Shown here in pieces: positions 1-8,842 of a stretch of DNA of 34,651 bases. The notes beneath the pieces were generated by a model, which worked only from the letters and a program-made list of their open reading frames with translations, was not told the origin of the DNA and ran no database searches. Every line of letters starts with the position of its first letter. The stretch's first letter is position 1. The translations under genes and the position numbers were made by a program. Source of the DNA: Methanomicrobiaceae archaeon (lineage in GTDB: Archaea > Halobacteriota > Methanomicrobia > Methanomicrobiales > Methanomicrobiaceae); contig JAFGWE010000001.1 in the NCBI GenBank assembly GCA_016937345.1, forward strand, positions 1 through 34,651, written 5' to 3'.

Positions 1-1386
1 ATCAAAATCAGCTGTCGGTGCAGAGTCATCATCGACAGTGATTGTTAATTCGTATGAATCTGTGTCGTCATCCTCATCCGTGACTGTCAGAGTAACGGTA
101 TAGGTGCCTTCGTCATCAAAAGTGTGCTCAACGTCAGAATCATCGTCATTCACAACATTTGAGCTGCCATCGTCAAAGTCCCATTCCCATTCAACTATAT
201 CATCACCGGTATCAGGATTTTCTGAAGATGCGTCTTCAAACGTTACAGTAAGAGGTACACCGCCGGTTACGGTATCGGCGGTGAAATATGCCATGAGCAT
301 ATTGAGTTCAATATCCTCGGTATATGTGGATGTATTTCCTGCAGGGCTTGTTGCAGTCAGCGTTACTGTGTAATCACCGGGTTCTGTATAAATGTGTGTC
401 CCGCTTTCAAGTGTTGAATCCGTGCTGCCGTCATCAAAATCCCAGACCCATGATTCTGCACCTGTTGTTGTGCTCGCATAGTCCAGCTCCTCATCATCAA
501 GATCGATATCAAAAGATGCCACAAGCGGCGGTTCTGTTATTGTAATTGTGTCAGTAAAAGGACTGTTTGACACATCGCTGTCTGCTGATGTTACAGTAAG
601 AGTTACAGTGTATGTTCCTGCTTCAGAATATGTGTGCGTCCCGGAACCGGAGGCTGCATCAGTTGAACTGTCACCAAAATCCCAGTTCCATGAGCTGGCC
701 GTTCCGTTGGATATTGAGCCGGCAAATGAAACTATATTGTAGGTTGTCCAGGTTGTTCCGGAAGCAGTCAGCGTGTCGATTGCAATAGTTGATTCCGGCA
801 GGGGTCCTGTGACTGACACCTCCTCAGCATCTGCATCTGTATTTCCTTCAGGACTTGTCGCTGTTAGTGTTATTGTGTATGTTCCTGCTTCTTCATAGGT
901 ATGTGTCCCGCTTTCAAGTATGGAATCCGTACTGCCGTCGCCAAAATCCCATGACCATGAAATTGCACCCTCAGTTGTGCTTTCATAGGTTACTGTAAGT
1001 GTTTCAGAATCTGTTTCTATATCAGCAGATGCCACAAGTGTCGGCTCTGAAATTACAATGGTATCGTCAGGACTGTTTGTTACAGTGCTGTCTGATGAAG
1101 TAACAGTCAGAGTGACAGTATATGTTCCTGCTTCTTCATAGGTATGTGTCCCGCTTTCAAGTATGGAATCCGTACTGCCGTCGCCAAAATCCCATGACCA
1201 TGAACTTGCATTGCCGCCTGTAATTGAGCCTGAATATGAAAGTTCAAGATAATTCTCCCATGTGGTTCCGGGAGTGAGGGTCATAGAGATTTCAGAATCC
1301 CCGGCTGATGCCGGGCATACCGATAGTGCAAGTGAAAAAATTGTTATCAGAAGTAAAAATATTAGATTTGTTTTGATCTTTTTCAT
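1..1386 (-). CDS. Secreted PKD-repeat surface protein, 3' end outside window
   Basis: This frame is open from an ATG at 1386 to the left edge, giving 462 residues with no stop, so the C-terminus is missing. It begins with a signal peptide (MKKIKTN, a hydrophobic stretch, then VCPASAGD). Tandem PKD domains follow, each with the hallmark W-x-W-D-F-G/D-D-G-S core and a G-T-H/Y-T-Y-x-x-x-G-x-Y-T-V-T-L-T strand. I count about five. PKD domains are extracellular beta-sandwich modules common in methanogen surface and adhesion proteins. The start is supported by a GAGGAGT ribosome site about 10 bases upstream (1397-1404) and a TATA-like stretch near 1422-1437. Two PKD units share an 84-bp perfect DNA repeat, which suggests recent internal duplication or gene conversion. 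The ligand is unknown, and whether the tail carries a PGF-CTERM anchor cannot be seen here. Confidence 0.9.
   Translation of the reverse strand, partial: MKKIKTNLIFLLLITIFSLALSVCPASAGDSEISMTLTPGTTWENYLELSYSGSITGGNASSWSWDFGDGSTDSILESGTHTYEEAGTYTVTLTVTSSDSTVTNSPDDTIVISEPTLVASADIETDSETLTVTYESTTEGAISWSWDFGDGSTDSILESGTHTYEEAGTYTITLTATSPEGNTDADAEEVSVTGPLPESTIAIDTLTASGTTWTTYNIVSFAGSISNGTASSWNWDFGDSSTDAASGSGTHTYSEAGTYTVTLTVTSADSDVSNSPFTDTITITEPPLVASFDIDLDDEELDYASTTTGAESWVWDFDDGSTDSTLESGTHIYTEPGDYTVTLTATSPAGNTSTYTEDIELNMLMAYFTADTVTGGVPLTVTFEDASSENPDTGDDIVEWEWDFDDGSSNVVNDDDSDVEHTFDDEGTYTVTLTVTDEDDDTDSYELTITVDDDSAPTADFD
878..961. repeat. 84-bp perfect direct repeat, copy 1 (PKD unit)
   Basis: Bases 878-961 are identical to 1121-1204. 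The offset is 243 bp, or 81 codons, about one PKD domain. Identity ends abruptly on both sides. The repeat encodes the WSWDFGDGS core and the following strand. Confidence 0.95.
1121..1204. repeat. 84-bp perfect direct repeat, copy 2 (PKD unit)
   Basis: This is the second copy of the repeat at 878-961, in the same frame within the PKD-protein gene. Perfect DNA identity, including third codon positions, points to recent duplication or conversion and not only to protein-level conservation. Confidence 0.95.
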
Positions 1387-1686
1387 TTTATTCAGTACTC
1401 CTCTTGAAATCCGGTAAAATATCAATATAAACAGCTTTGTTTATTGTTCTGCTTAAATATGTCCTGTAAATAATGAGATTATTGCGTATTTTTAATCGAA
1501 ATAAATCCTTTGTCATGAGTATTTTACATCGTATAATAAAAAAGTTTACCCGGATTATTTTTTTAATCTTTACATGGACATCTGTTTTTTCCAGGAACCC
1601 AGGGGGAATCACATACAAAAGTCTTTTTATAATTATGATTAATAAAAACACATAACCGGAGATTTGGCCGGATTTGGAGATTAATT
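1387..1686. promoter_or_regulatory. Divergent intergenic region with promoters for the PKD and HdeD-like genes
   Basis: About 300 bp of AT-rich DNA lie between divergent genes. A TATA-like element (TTTATAAT, about 1625-1632) sits some 55 bases before the HdeD-like start. A TATA-like stretch near 1422-1437 serves the minus-strand PKD gene. The overlapping open frames here lack recognisable protein features, so I regard the stretch as non-coding. Confidence 0.5.
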
Positions 1687-2274
1687 ATGAGTGATGAGAA
1701 AATGGAATGTGCATTTTTCGGGTGTGCCACTGATTTCACACCGGCATGGTGGACATTTGTCCTTCTGGGACTTCTGGCGATTGTAATAGGAGCTATTGCA
1801 CTTGTATGGACACCGATGTTTGTCCTGTTTGTGGGGGAATTTATCGGAATAATGGTTATAATCTACAGTATTATTACCATAATTCAGGGTATTAAAAGCA
1901 AAGAAGGTGCAGGGGCATCGGCGGCTTTGATTCTTCTTGGAATTTTAGGAGTTATTGTCGGATTTTTCGTAGTTTCAAGCCTTCTTTCAGCATGGCTTTT
2001 AGTAACATACTTAATTGCAATCTGGGCTTTCTTAACAGGATTTACCAATATTTTCATGGCATTTTCAGGAAATGCCGGTACTGGATACAAGATCCTTCTT
2101 CTTATTGCAGGTATCATTGCAGTAATCCTTGGATTTTACGTGATGATGTATCCGTTTATGGCAACCGATATTGTAATGCAGGTCTTTGCCCTGTTCAGCA
2201 TGATTTGGGGTGTCATTCTCATTGTAACCGGAATTACAACAAAAAAACTTGTACCTGCCGTTGAAGCAGAGTAA
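1687..2274 (+). CDS. HdeD-like (DUF308) membrane protein
   Basis: This 195-residue protein is almost entirely hydrophobic. About six membrane segments come in pairs, with small conserved motifs such as WTFVLLGLLAIVIGAIAL and the repeated GxxxxxxGI/V pattern of DUF308/HdeD proteins. Bacterial HdeD is linked to acid tolerance. In archaea the role is not established and I infer only an integral membrane protein. A cysteine-containing N-terminus (MECAFFGCATDF) precedes the first helix. The ATG at 1687 has a GGAG ribosome site 6 bases upstream (1677-1680) and a TATA-like element near 1625. The gene stands alone: the next gene starts 126 bp downstream after T-rich DNA that could terminate it. Confidence 0.85.
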   Translation: MSDEKMECAFFGCATDFTPAWWTFVLLGLLAIVIGAIALVWTPMFVLFVGEFIGIMVIIYSIITIIQGIKSKEGAGASAALILLGILGVIVGFFVVSSLLSAWLLVTYLIAIWAFLTGFTNIFMAFSGNAGTGYKILLLIAGIIAVILGFYVMMYPFMATDIVMQVFALFSMIWGVILIVTGITTKKLVPAVEAE

Positions 2275-2325
2275 GCCTTAGCTAAAAGACTACAAAGGGG
2301 TATAATTATCCCGGAGAATCTTTTA

Positions 2326-2352
2326 AAACCTTTTTTTATTGCAATTTTTTTT
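2326..2352 (+). terminator. T-rich putative terminator after the HdeD-like gene
   Basis: Two runs of seven or more T residues lie about 55-75 bp past the stop codon at 2274. Archaeal transcription often ends in oligo-T tracts without a stem. This is suggestive only. Confidence 0.35.
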
Positions 2353-2400
2353 AACAACGCCATTATTATCTCTTCCTGAATTAAAAAATGATAATAACGA

Positions 2401-3717
2401 ATGGAATTTATTTACGGTCTTGATGAAGTCCCTCCACGCGGATATCTGATATCCTCCGGAATACAGTGGGCAGCGGTTCTTTTATCATATGTAATGATTA
2501 TCGGAACGGTTGTTTCCGCAATGCACTTCACAGACCCTTATGAACAGGTATACTACATACAAAAACTTCTCATAATAACCGCCTTTGCAGTTATTCTTCA
2601 GGTTGCTGCAGGGCACAGGCTTCCTGCAATCTTCGGGCCTGCAACAGTTCTTCTAATAGGAATAATATCCTCGCAGTCTTTTTCAACCGGTGCTGTTTAC
2701 AGTGCAGTAATAGCCGGTGGAATAATAGGAGTAATTGCGGGCTCAACGGGCCTTTTGAGATATCTTGCGAGGCTCTTTACAAAGAGGGTTGTTGCCGTTG
2801 TCTTAATGCTCATCGTCTTTACGATGATTCCGACAATTGTCAGCCTTATAACAGGTGGAAATGGAGCAGCGGGTGCTCCGGAGTCATTCCTGTTTGCATT
2901 CGCATCCCTTTTAATCATATTTGCGGCAAACAAACTCCTCAGTGGTTTTTTTAAGACAACCCTGCTATTATGGGTGATAATATTCGGAACCGCCGGATAT
3001 ATGCTTCTTTTTCCGCACGAGTTTACTATAATATCATCGATTCCGGCAACCGGAATATTAACCGGTTTTACAGACTCTTTTGTGATAGAGCCGGGTGTAA
3101 TGCTTTCTTTTATTATCTGCTATTTTGCCCTTCTGATAAATGATATAGGCTCAATTCAGGGTGTATCAGAGGTTGTAAAACCAAAATCAATGAAAGGAAG
3201 ATTCAAAAGAGGAGTTGTTGCAACAGGGATTGTAAATATAATATCAGGTCTTTGTGGTGTAATCGGTGGTGTCAACTACTCGACAAGTGCCGGAATCATT
3301 CTTGACAGCCGCTGTGCATCGCGTTTCACTCTGATTCCTGCGGCACTAATGCTTGCACTTATTGGTCTGGTTCCGCAATTGGCCTCTCTTATTTGTGGAA
3401 TACCGCTTGTTGTAATCGGATGTCTTTTAATATACGTTCTTGCAGCCCAGTTTTCCGCATCACTGCATGTATTCTTCGGGAGTATGAAAAATCAGGAATT
3501 CGACTTTGAATCCGGAATAATTGTCGGTCTTTCTGTAATTGTGGGTGCAATCGCATCCGCAATTCCTGCTGATGTTGCACATTCATTTCCTTTGTTTCTG
3601 CAGCCTGTTGTTCCAAACGGTTTTGTTATGGGTGTAATAACTGTTCTTATAATGGAGCATGTGGTTTATCGGAAAAATTCATCAGAGATAATCAAACAAA
3701 AATCCGTAAAAAATTAA
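2401..3717 (+). CDS. NCS2-family nucleobase permease (uracil/xanthine type)
   Basis: This 438-residue membrane protein has about 12-14 hydrophobic segments. Family features are the glycine/proline-rich region after helix 2 (AAGHRLPAIFGPATVLL), the acidic NDIGSIQGVSE segment in the middle, and GGVNYSTSAGIILDSRCASR before the last helices. The length matches the usual 420-460 residues. NCS2 carriers import uracil, xanthine or related bases by ion symport. The substrate cannot be assigned here, and the family signature is somewhat divergent. No clear ribosome site precedes the ATG at 2401, so a leaderless or short-leader transcript is possible. It converges with the msvR-like gene, with only 15 bp between stops. 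Confidence 0.85.
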   Translation: MEFIYGLDEVPPRGYLISSGIQWAAVLLSYVMIIGTVVSAMHFTDPYEQVYYIQKLLIITAFAVILQVAAGHRLPAIFGPATVLLIGIISSQSFSTGAVYSAVIAGGIIGVIAGSTGLLRYLARLFTKRVVAVVLMLIVFTMIPTIVSLITGGNGAAGAPESFLFAFASLLIIFAANKLLSGFFKTTLLLWVIIFGTAGYMLLFPHEFTIISSIPATGILTGFTDSFVIEPGVMLSFIICYFALLINDIGSIQGVSEVVKPKSMKGRFKRGVVATGIVNIISGLCGVIGGVNYSTSAGIILDSRCASRFTLIPAALMLALIGLVPQLASLICGIPLVVIGCLLIYVLAAQFSASLHVFFGSMKNQEFDFESGIIVGLSVIVGAIASAIPADVAHSFPLFLQPVVPNGFVMGVITVLIMEHVVYRKNSSEIIKQKSVKN

Positions 3718-3732
3718 TTGATAATTAAATCA

Positions 3733-4518
3733 TCATCGGATCTGATCTTTTGTCTCTCTTTTTATTACAAACCGGCAGAAAGGATCGCCCTGTGCATAGC
3801 AGTGTGTCTCCTCAACAACAACATCACCGCCTGTCTGATTTCGGAATACGGCTGTCAGAAAGCCGGAGTCAAATGAGCATGCAGGTCTTCCAATTTTCGG
3901 GAGATCCTGGCATTCGTAGCAGTTTTTAACTGTTATAATTAAAGGCTCCCTGCTCTCAACTGTGATTTCGCCAAGCTCGTTTGAGAGGAAGAAATCATAC
4001 AGATTGTCCAGGAATTTATCATACGAACTTTCAGAAATGATCTCTGCAACCTCCTCTCCCGCCTTAACTCCTGCATTGAACAAAACAGGTTCAACATTGA
4101 CTCCGCTTGAAAGGAGACTTGTTCTGATTGTATTAAATATAAGCCTGAATACTGATGCAGGTCTTACGGGGTCACTCAAAAAAGGAGCATTTTCATATTT
4201 ATTATTTGAAATCAGCGATTCTTCTGATGGTGATATCGTTCCCAGATTATTTGCATCAAGATATAGATACTTTCGTCTTGCATCCTTTTCGTCCGCTCTT
4301 TCGGCAATAATACCTGAATCTATCAGATCATGAAGGTGAATGGATACCGTGGACTTGGCTTTTTTAAGCCGTTTAACAATAACATCAAATCTTTGCTCAC
4401 CTTCCATTACCATCCGCAGTATTTCAATTTTCACAGGGCTGTCTATTACAATGGTTCTGCCGTTCTTTGAAAAAATCAGTGCATTTGGTATGCCGGTCTT
4501 TTGTTCTGCCCCGTTCAT
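3733..4518 (-). CDS. msvR: MsvR-like redox transcription regulator (HTH + V4R)
   Basis: The 261-residue protein has an ArsR-type winged helix at about residues 25-90 (SPVKIEILRMV ... TVSIHLHDLIDSGII) and a C-terminal V4R domain at about 120-252. The V4R domain carries five cysteines at 200, 203, 214, 240 and 248 (NCYEC, PAC, HCYAQGDPFC), suited to redox or metal sensing. MsvR regulators are methanogen-specific. In Methanothermobacter, MsvR is divergent from and controls the fpaA oxidative-stress operon, responding to thiol state. The same arrangement occurs here: the adjacent divergent gene is fpaA, and the gap contains a perfect inverted repeat. A TATAAAAAG box at 4545-4553 lies about 27 bases before the ATG, implying a very short leader. 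Domain identity is seen; the regulatory target is inferred from synteny. Confidence 0.85.
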   Translation of the reverse strand: MNGAEQKTGIPNALIFSKNGRTIVIDSPVKIEILRMVMEGEQRFDVIVKRLKKAKSTVSIHLHDLIDSGIIAERADEKDARRKYLYLDANNLGTISPSEESLISNNKYENAPFLSDPVRPASVFRLIFNTIRTSLLSSGVNVEPVLFNAGVKAGEEVAEIISESSYDKFLDNLYDFFLSNELGEITVESREPLIITVKNCYECQDLPKIGRPACSFDSGFLTAVFRNQTGGDVVVEETHCYAQGDPFCRFVIKRETKDQIR

Positions 4519-4544
4519 CTCTCATGATAATTGTGTTCCGCTAA

Positions 4545-4553
4545 CTTTTTATA
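4545..4553 (-). promoter_or_regulatory. TATA box of the msvR-like gene
   Basis: On the minus strand the sequence reads TATAAAAAG. Its 27-base distance to the ATG at 4518 predicts a start site within a few bases of the start codon, so a nearly leaderless mRNA. Confidence 0.55.
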
Positions 4554-4559
4554 GGTTCT

Positions 4560-4595
4560 GTTCGTATACAATAGAATGTTAGTAATAATACGAAC
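4560..4595. promoter_or_regulatory. Inverted-repeat operator between msvR and fpaA
   Basis: GTTCGTAT (4560-4567) and ATACGAAC (4588-4595) form a perfect 8-bp inverted repeat with a 20-bp spacer. The left arm overlaps the likely fpaA TATA element (TATACAATA, 4565-4573). The right arm sits about where transcription would begin, so a bound repressor would block both. The operator also lies just upstream of the msvR TATA box. TTCG-containing inverted repeats are known MsvR targets in other methanogens; assignment here is inferred from position. Confidence 0.65.
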
Positions 4596-4618
4596 AAAAA
4601 AAATAAAAGGTGAAAAAG

Positions 4619-5833
4619 ATGAAAGCAACCGAACTTGCAAAAGGAGTATACTGGACAGGCGCAATCGACTGGAATCTTCGTGACTACCACGGGTACACTC
4701 TTCCGGGAACGACATACAACGCATATCTGGTTAAAGGTGAAAAGACCGCACTTATAGACACTACTTATCCCGGTTTTGAAAACCAGATGCTTGATCGCGT
4801 AAAAGAGATAATCGATCCGGAAAAAATTGACTATATTATTGCAAATCATGTGGAGATAGATCACTCCGGAGGTCTTCCAAAGATTGCAAAGATGATCCCC
4901 GGAGTTCCGATATACTGTACAAAGGCAGCAGTTGAGGGATTTGAACGCCACTATGATACATCCGGCTGGAACTTCCATATAATTAAGACCGGTGAAACCC
5001 TCTCACTCGGCGGAAAAACACTTGTGTTTGTTGAAGCACCCATGCTGCACTGGCCTGACTCCATGTTTACGTACCTTGCCGAAGATGAGATATTATTCCC
5101 GAACGACGCTTTTGGTCAGCATATTGCTTCTTCCGAGAGGTTTGATGATGAATTAGGGATTGATGCTGCAATGGAGCATGCTCTGAAGTTTTTTGCAAAC
5201 CTGATTATCCCTCTTGCACCGAAGGTTCTTAAAAAACTAACGGAAGTTGGTGGCCTTAACATCGGCATAAAGATGGTTGCACCAAGTCACGGTGTTATCT
5301 GGCGGGAAAATGCCGGAGGAATTATTCAGGCATATGCAGACTGGTCAAACGGCATCTCAAAGGACAAGGTCACAATCGTCTATGACACAATGCACGGATC
5401 AACGACAAAAATGGCGCAGGCAATTGCAGAAGGTGTTATTGAAGGCGGATGCGAGGCTAAAGTCTGTCTTTTAAAAGACGGAAGGTATGAAGGCACACAC
5501 CGTTCAGATGTCGTTAAAGAGATTCTGGATTCTAAAGCGGTAATAATCGGAACACCCACCCTTCAGGACGAACCGCTTCCAACAATTGCCGGGTTTATGA
5601 GCTACCTCCGTGGTCTTCATCCCGGCAGACTTACACAAAAGAAGAAAGGCTTTACTTTCGGTTCACATGGGGGAAATGGCGGCGCTGTAAGGCTTGTTGA
5701 GGATGATATGAAAAAGGCGGGAATTGAAATATTCAGAGAGCCTATAGAGGTATTTTACAGGCCTGATGAGCCCGAGATTGAAATCTGTCGTAATGCAGGC
5801 AAATTGATAGCTGAATCGGTAAAAAACCAGTGA
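4619..5833 (+). CDS. fpaA: F420H2:O2 oxidoreductase, A-type flavoprotein
   Basis: This 404-residue A-type flavoprotein combines an N-terminal metallo-beta-lactamase-fold diiron domain with a C-terminal flavodoxin domain. Diiron ligands are visible: HxExDH at 77-82, H144, D163 and H224. The flavodoxin FMN loop is near 255-264 (YDTMHGSTTK). These enzymes reduce O2 to water with F420H2 in the cytoplasm and protect anaerobic methanogens from oxygen. I chose the ATG at 4619 because GGTGA (4609-4613) lies just upstream. A GTG at 4610 in the same frame would overlap that site and add only three residues. Unlike the Methanothermobacter operon, no rubrerythrin-like or rubredoxin gene follows. The divergent msvR-like gene and shared operator point to redox-regulated expression. 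Confidence 0.93.
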   Translation: MKATELAKGVYWTGAIDWNLRDYHGYTLPGTTYNAYLVKGEKTALIDTTYPGFENQMLDRVKEIIDPEKIDYIIANHVEIDHSGGLPKIAKMIPGVPIYCTKAAVEGFERHYDTSGWNFHIIKTGETLSLGGKTLVFVEAPMLHWPDSMFTYLAEDEILFPNDAFGQHIASSERFDDELGIDAAMEHALKFFANLIIPLAPKVLKKLTEVGGLNIGIKMVAPSHGVIWRENAGGIIQAYADWSNGISKDKVTIVYDTMHGSTTKMAQAIAEGVIEGGCEAKVCLLKDGRYEGTHRSDVVKEILDSKAVIIGTPTLQDEPLPTIAGFMSYLRGLHPGRLTQKKKGFTFGSHGGNGGAVRLVEDDMKKAGIEIFREPIEVFYRPDEPEIEICRNAGKLIAESVKNQ

Positions 5834-5892
5834 GAATTCTAATAATACAACTTTTTTAAGATATGGCAGTGTTCCCTGCAGTATATTGAAAT

Positions 5893-5922
5893 TTTAATCT
5901 TTTTTTCTGTTTTTTAATTACT
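5893..5922 (+). terminator. T-rich terminator region after fpaA
   Basis: T runs (TTTTAATC, seven Ts, then six Ts) lie 60-90 bp after the fpaA stop, between two convergent genes. They fit archaeal oligo-T termination. No strong stem is visible. Confidence 0.4.
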
Positions 5923-5974
5923 TAAAAATAAGGTGATGAAAATGTTTGCATGGAGAAGAGTTAAGAGATGTTTT

Positions 5975-8842
5975 TTATTGGCGATACATCCCTTCAGGCA
6001 CACTTATCTCAAATCTGGCCCCTTTTCCATATACCCCTGTTTCTCTTATTGTCATTTTTGTAATCGAAAGAATCTCTCCCGATAAAAACAGGCCTAATCC
6101 TGTGTTTGTGTAATGCTCCCTGTTGAATATTTTCTCTTTGAAGTCTTCGGGAACACCCATACCGTCATCCTCACATATCAGGGTTGCACCATCAGGTGAT
6201 TTTATGAATTCAAATCTTATCTTTGAAATCTTTTCACCGTGCTTTAAGGCATTATCAAAGAGGTTGTATATGACCTTCTCAAAAAGCGGATCGGCAAATA
6301 TTTCGACATCTTCAAGCCTGTTTTCTAATATAATACTCTCAAAAGTCTGAATTTTGTATGTGTCATCAACAATTTTCCTGACATTCTGCCATTTAGGGGC
6401 CTGCTCTCCAAGATCGCTGTAATCCTTTGTAAAGAGGATCTGCTTTTTAATGGTCTCTGATGCATCCGAAATTCTGCTTAGATATTTCTCTGTCTTGGAG
6501 CCTTTTGGAATATCGCCGTCTATTTCAATTATCTCAAGATATGCAAGAACTGCGGTAAGCTGGTTTAGGATGTCATGCCTTGTGATACTGCCTAAAAGGT
6601 TGAGCTTTTTGTTGGCCTCTTTAACCCCCTCTTCAGCACGCTTAAGTTCGTATATGTTTGTATGAATAGCCAGAAGATTTCCGTCCGGCATCAAAACTGC
6701 ACTGATAATTACAGGTACAATTTCACCGTCTTTTCTTTTTGTTCTAAACTCATCACTGATGTGACCTGTCTTTGCTGTTTCTTCAAACCTTTTCATAACA
6801 TATTCGATGTCCTCTGCCGGAACAAGGCTTGAGACATTTGAATTCAAAAGTTCATCTCTGGTGTAACCAAGCAGATCACAGGCGCCGGGATTAACATCAA
6901 GAATATTTCCTGAAGTGTCCACAACAAATATGCCTTCCCTTGCAGATTCAACATAACTTTTAAACTTCTCCTCACTCTTTTTCAGAGCCTCCTCCATCTT
7001 TTTCCGCTCTGAAATATCAAGAATAATTCCGACAAGCCCTGCAAGGCTGCCTTTAATGTCGTTATATGTTGCCTTATAAAAAATAACATTTTTAATAGAG
7101 CCGTCTATGTATTTAATGACGGATTCATAAGTTTCCATACCCGGATTATCAAACAGATTCTGATCATGCTCTTTGTAGATATCTGCAATATCTTTTGGAA
7201 AAAGTTCATAGACTGTTTTACCAATAACTTTTTCCTTTAAAAGACCTGTGTATTCTTCAAATGCCTTATTGCATCCGAGATATTTGCCCTCTGAATCCTT
7301 GTAGAATATGGGATTCGGGATGGTGTCAATTAACTGCTGGAGGAAAAGATTCTTTTCTTTTAAGAGTCTTTCTGATTTTTTTCTCTCTGTTAGATCAGTT
7401 GAGATGTTTAAGAGGATCTTTCTTCCTTCCCAGTCCATAATTTTTACATTGATATGCAGGGGTATTTTTGAGCCGTCCTTTCTGAAATGCTCTGTGTCAT
7501 AATCAAGTTCGCCGGTTTTATCAATACTTTTGATCCTTTCATTGAGCTGTTCATTACTCTCAATAACGTCAAGATCATAGAGGTTTAGTGCCCGAAATTC
7601 ACGTCGTGTAAATCCGTGAAGCCTTAATGCCTCCTTATTGGCATAAATTATCTTCCCGTCGAATTCATGTACAATTATCGATGCAGGAGCACCGTCTGAC
7701 ATCTTTGAAAGGAGATTTGCATACTCTTCAGAATGTCTTTTTTCAGTAATGTCTGTTAAAACAATTAATGATGCGGGTTTTCCTTCATAATTTATATTTG
7801 ATCCGTTAACTTCTGTAATTCTCGGCCCGTATTTTGTATTTACTGTTATTTCATATGTCGGGAGAGTCTCTCCCTTTTTTCTCTTTTTCATCATTGAAAT
7901 AACAAATTTATGGGATTTTTCCGCAACAAAACCGATCAAATCCTTTCCGATAATATCGCTCTTATCCATCTCCAGTAATTTTAGCACGGCCGGATTGACA
8001 AAGAGAATCTTTCCCTCCCTGTGAACCAGAATATAATCCGGAACACCCTCAAAAAGACTCCTGTACCTCTCCTCGCTTTCTTTAAGGTATTGACGTGCCT
8101 TTCTTTCATCGGTAACGTCCCTGCAGAATGCCACAATTTCATCGGGTCCTGCTCTTGTGGCATTGACAGACATATAATAATTACTTCCATCCTTTCTGGT
8201 AAAGAGAAATTCTCCCTGCTCATGTCCTGTTTTTAAGACTTTTTTGAATGCACCCACTCCGTCTGGAAGAGAAGAAGGAGAAAGAATCTCCGGTATGGAT
8301 TTTTTCAATAGTTCTTCTCTTGTATATCCTGTAATTCTGCATGCTGACGGGTTTACATCAATATATTTTCCGGTATTATCCGCAACAAAGATGCCCTCCG
8401 GAGACTTCTGAAAGTAGGCGACCGCCCTTTCTTCCGGTTTACACAGGATTTCACTCTCCTTTTTGCCGGTTATGCTGTTTATCTTCTCTAAAAGTTCCAA
8501 AGAAAGTTTTTCAGGCGTTTTTAGCTCCTGAACGTAAAATTCTGAACCGTCACTCAGTGCCTTTATTATCTCTGCTTCATCCTTTACCTGATAAATCAAA
8601 ATGAAAGGTGTGCTGATTTTATTTTCAGTCAGATCAAAAGAGAGTTTCAGTCCGTTAATGCCGGAAATATCAGGAAAGGAAATTATAACATCATATCTCT
8701 TCTCTGATGCGGCCTTTAGTGCATTTTTTGCTGAAGCTGCGGTCTCTATTAAAAATTCAGGATTCTTTAAATTCATTAACCCCTTTAACTCAGCCGTAAT
8801 GGCATTGTCCCCTGAGATAAGAATTGAAGGGTTATTATTCAT
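5975..8842 (-). CDS. Soluble multi-PAS sensor histidine kinase with degenerate receiver
   Basis: The 955-residue protein has no membrane segment, so it should be cytoplasmic. The order is: a receiver-like domain (1-120), five PAS/PAC modules (about 138-250, 256-370, 375-490, 497-615, 624-738), an H-box with probable phosphorylated His756 (ITRHDILNQL), and an HATPase domain with an N-box (YNLFDNALKHG, 859-869), DDGMG (892-896) and TGLGL (914-918). The receiver looks inactive: where the phosphorylated Asp should be, the sequence DVIISF puts Phe56, and the usual N-terminal acidic pair is reduced to GD. It may act as a fixed interaction domain. The gene lies 101 bp after aroC with its own TATA-like TTTATATC near 8867. 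No cognate regulator is adjacent. The sensed signal is unknown. Confidence 0.9.
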   Translation of the reverse strand: MNNNPSILISGDNAITAELKGLMNLKNPEFLIETAASAKNALKAASEKRYDVIISFPDISGINGLKLSFDLTENKISTPFILIYQVKDEAEIIKALSDGSEFYVQELKTPEKLSLELLEKINSITGKKESEILCKPEERAVAYFQKSPEGIFVADNTGKYIDVNPSACRITGYTREELLKKSIPEILSPSSLPDGVGAFKKVLKTGHEQGEFLFTRKDGSNYYMSVNATRAGPDEIVAFCRDVTDERKARQYLKESEERYRSLFEGVPDYILVHREGKILFVNPAVLKLLEMDKSDIIGKDLIGFVAEKSHKFVISMMKKRKKGETLPTYEITVNTKYGPRITEVNGSNINYEGKPASLIVLTDITEKRHSEEYANLLSKMSDGAPASIIVHEFDGKIIYANKEALRLHGFTRREFRALNLYDLDVIESNEQLNERIKSIDKTGELDYDTEHFRKDGSKIPLHINVKIMDWEGRKILLNISTDLTERKKSERLLKEKNLFLQQLIDTIPNPIFYKDSEGKYLGCNKAFEEYTGLLKEKVIGKTVYELFPKDIADIYKEHDQNLFDNPGMETYESVIKYIDGSIKNVIFYKATYNDIKGSLAGLVGIILDISERKKMEEALKKSEEKFKSYVESAREGIFVVDTSGNILDVNPGACDLLGYTRDELLNSNVSSLVPAEDIEYVMKRFEETAKTGHISDEFRTKRKDGEIVPVIISAVLMPDGNLLAIHTNIYELKRAEEGVKEANKKLNLLGSITRHDILNQLTAVLAYLEIIEIDGDIPKGSKTEKYLSRISDASETIKKQILFTKDYSDLGEQAPKWQNVRKIVDDTYKIQTFESIILENRLEDVEIFADPLFEKVIYNLFDNALKHGEKISKIRFEFIKSPDGATLICEDDGMGVPEDFKEKIFNREHYTNTGLGLFLSGEILSITKMTIRETGVYGKGARFEISVPEGMYRQ

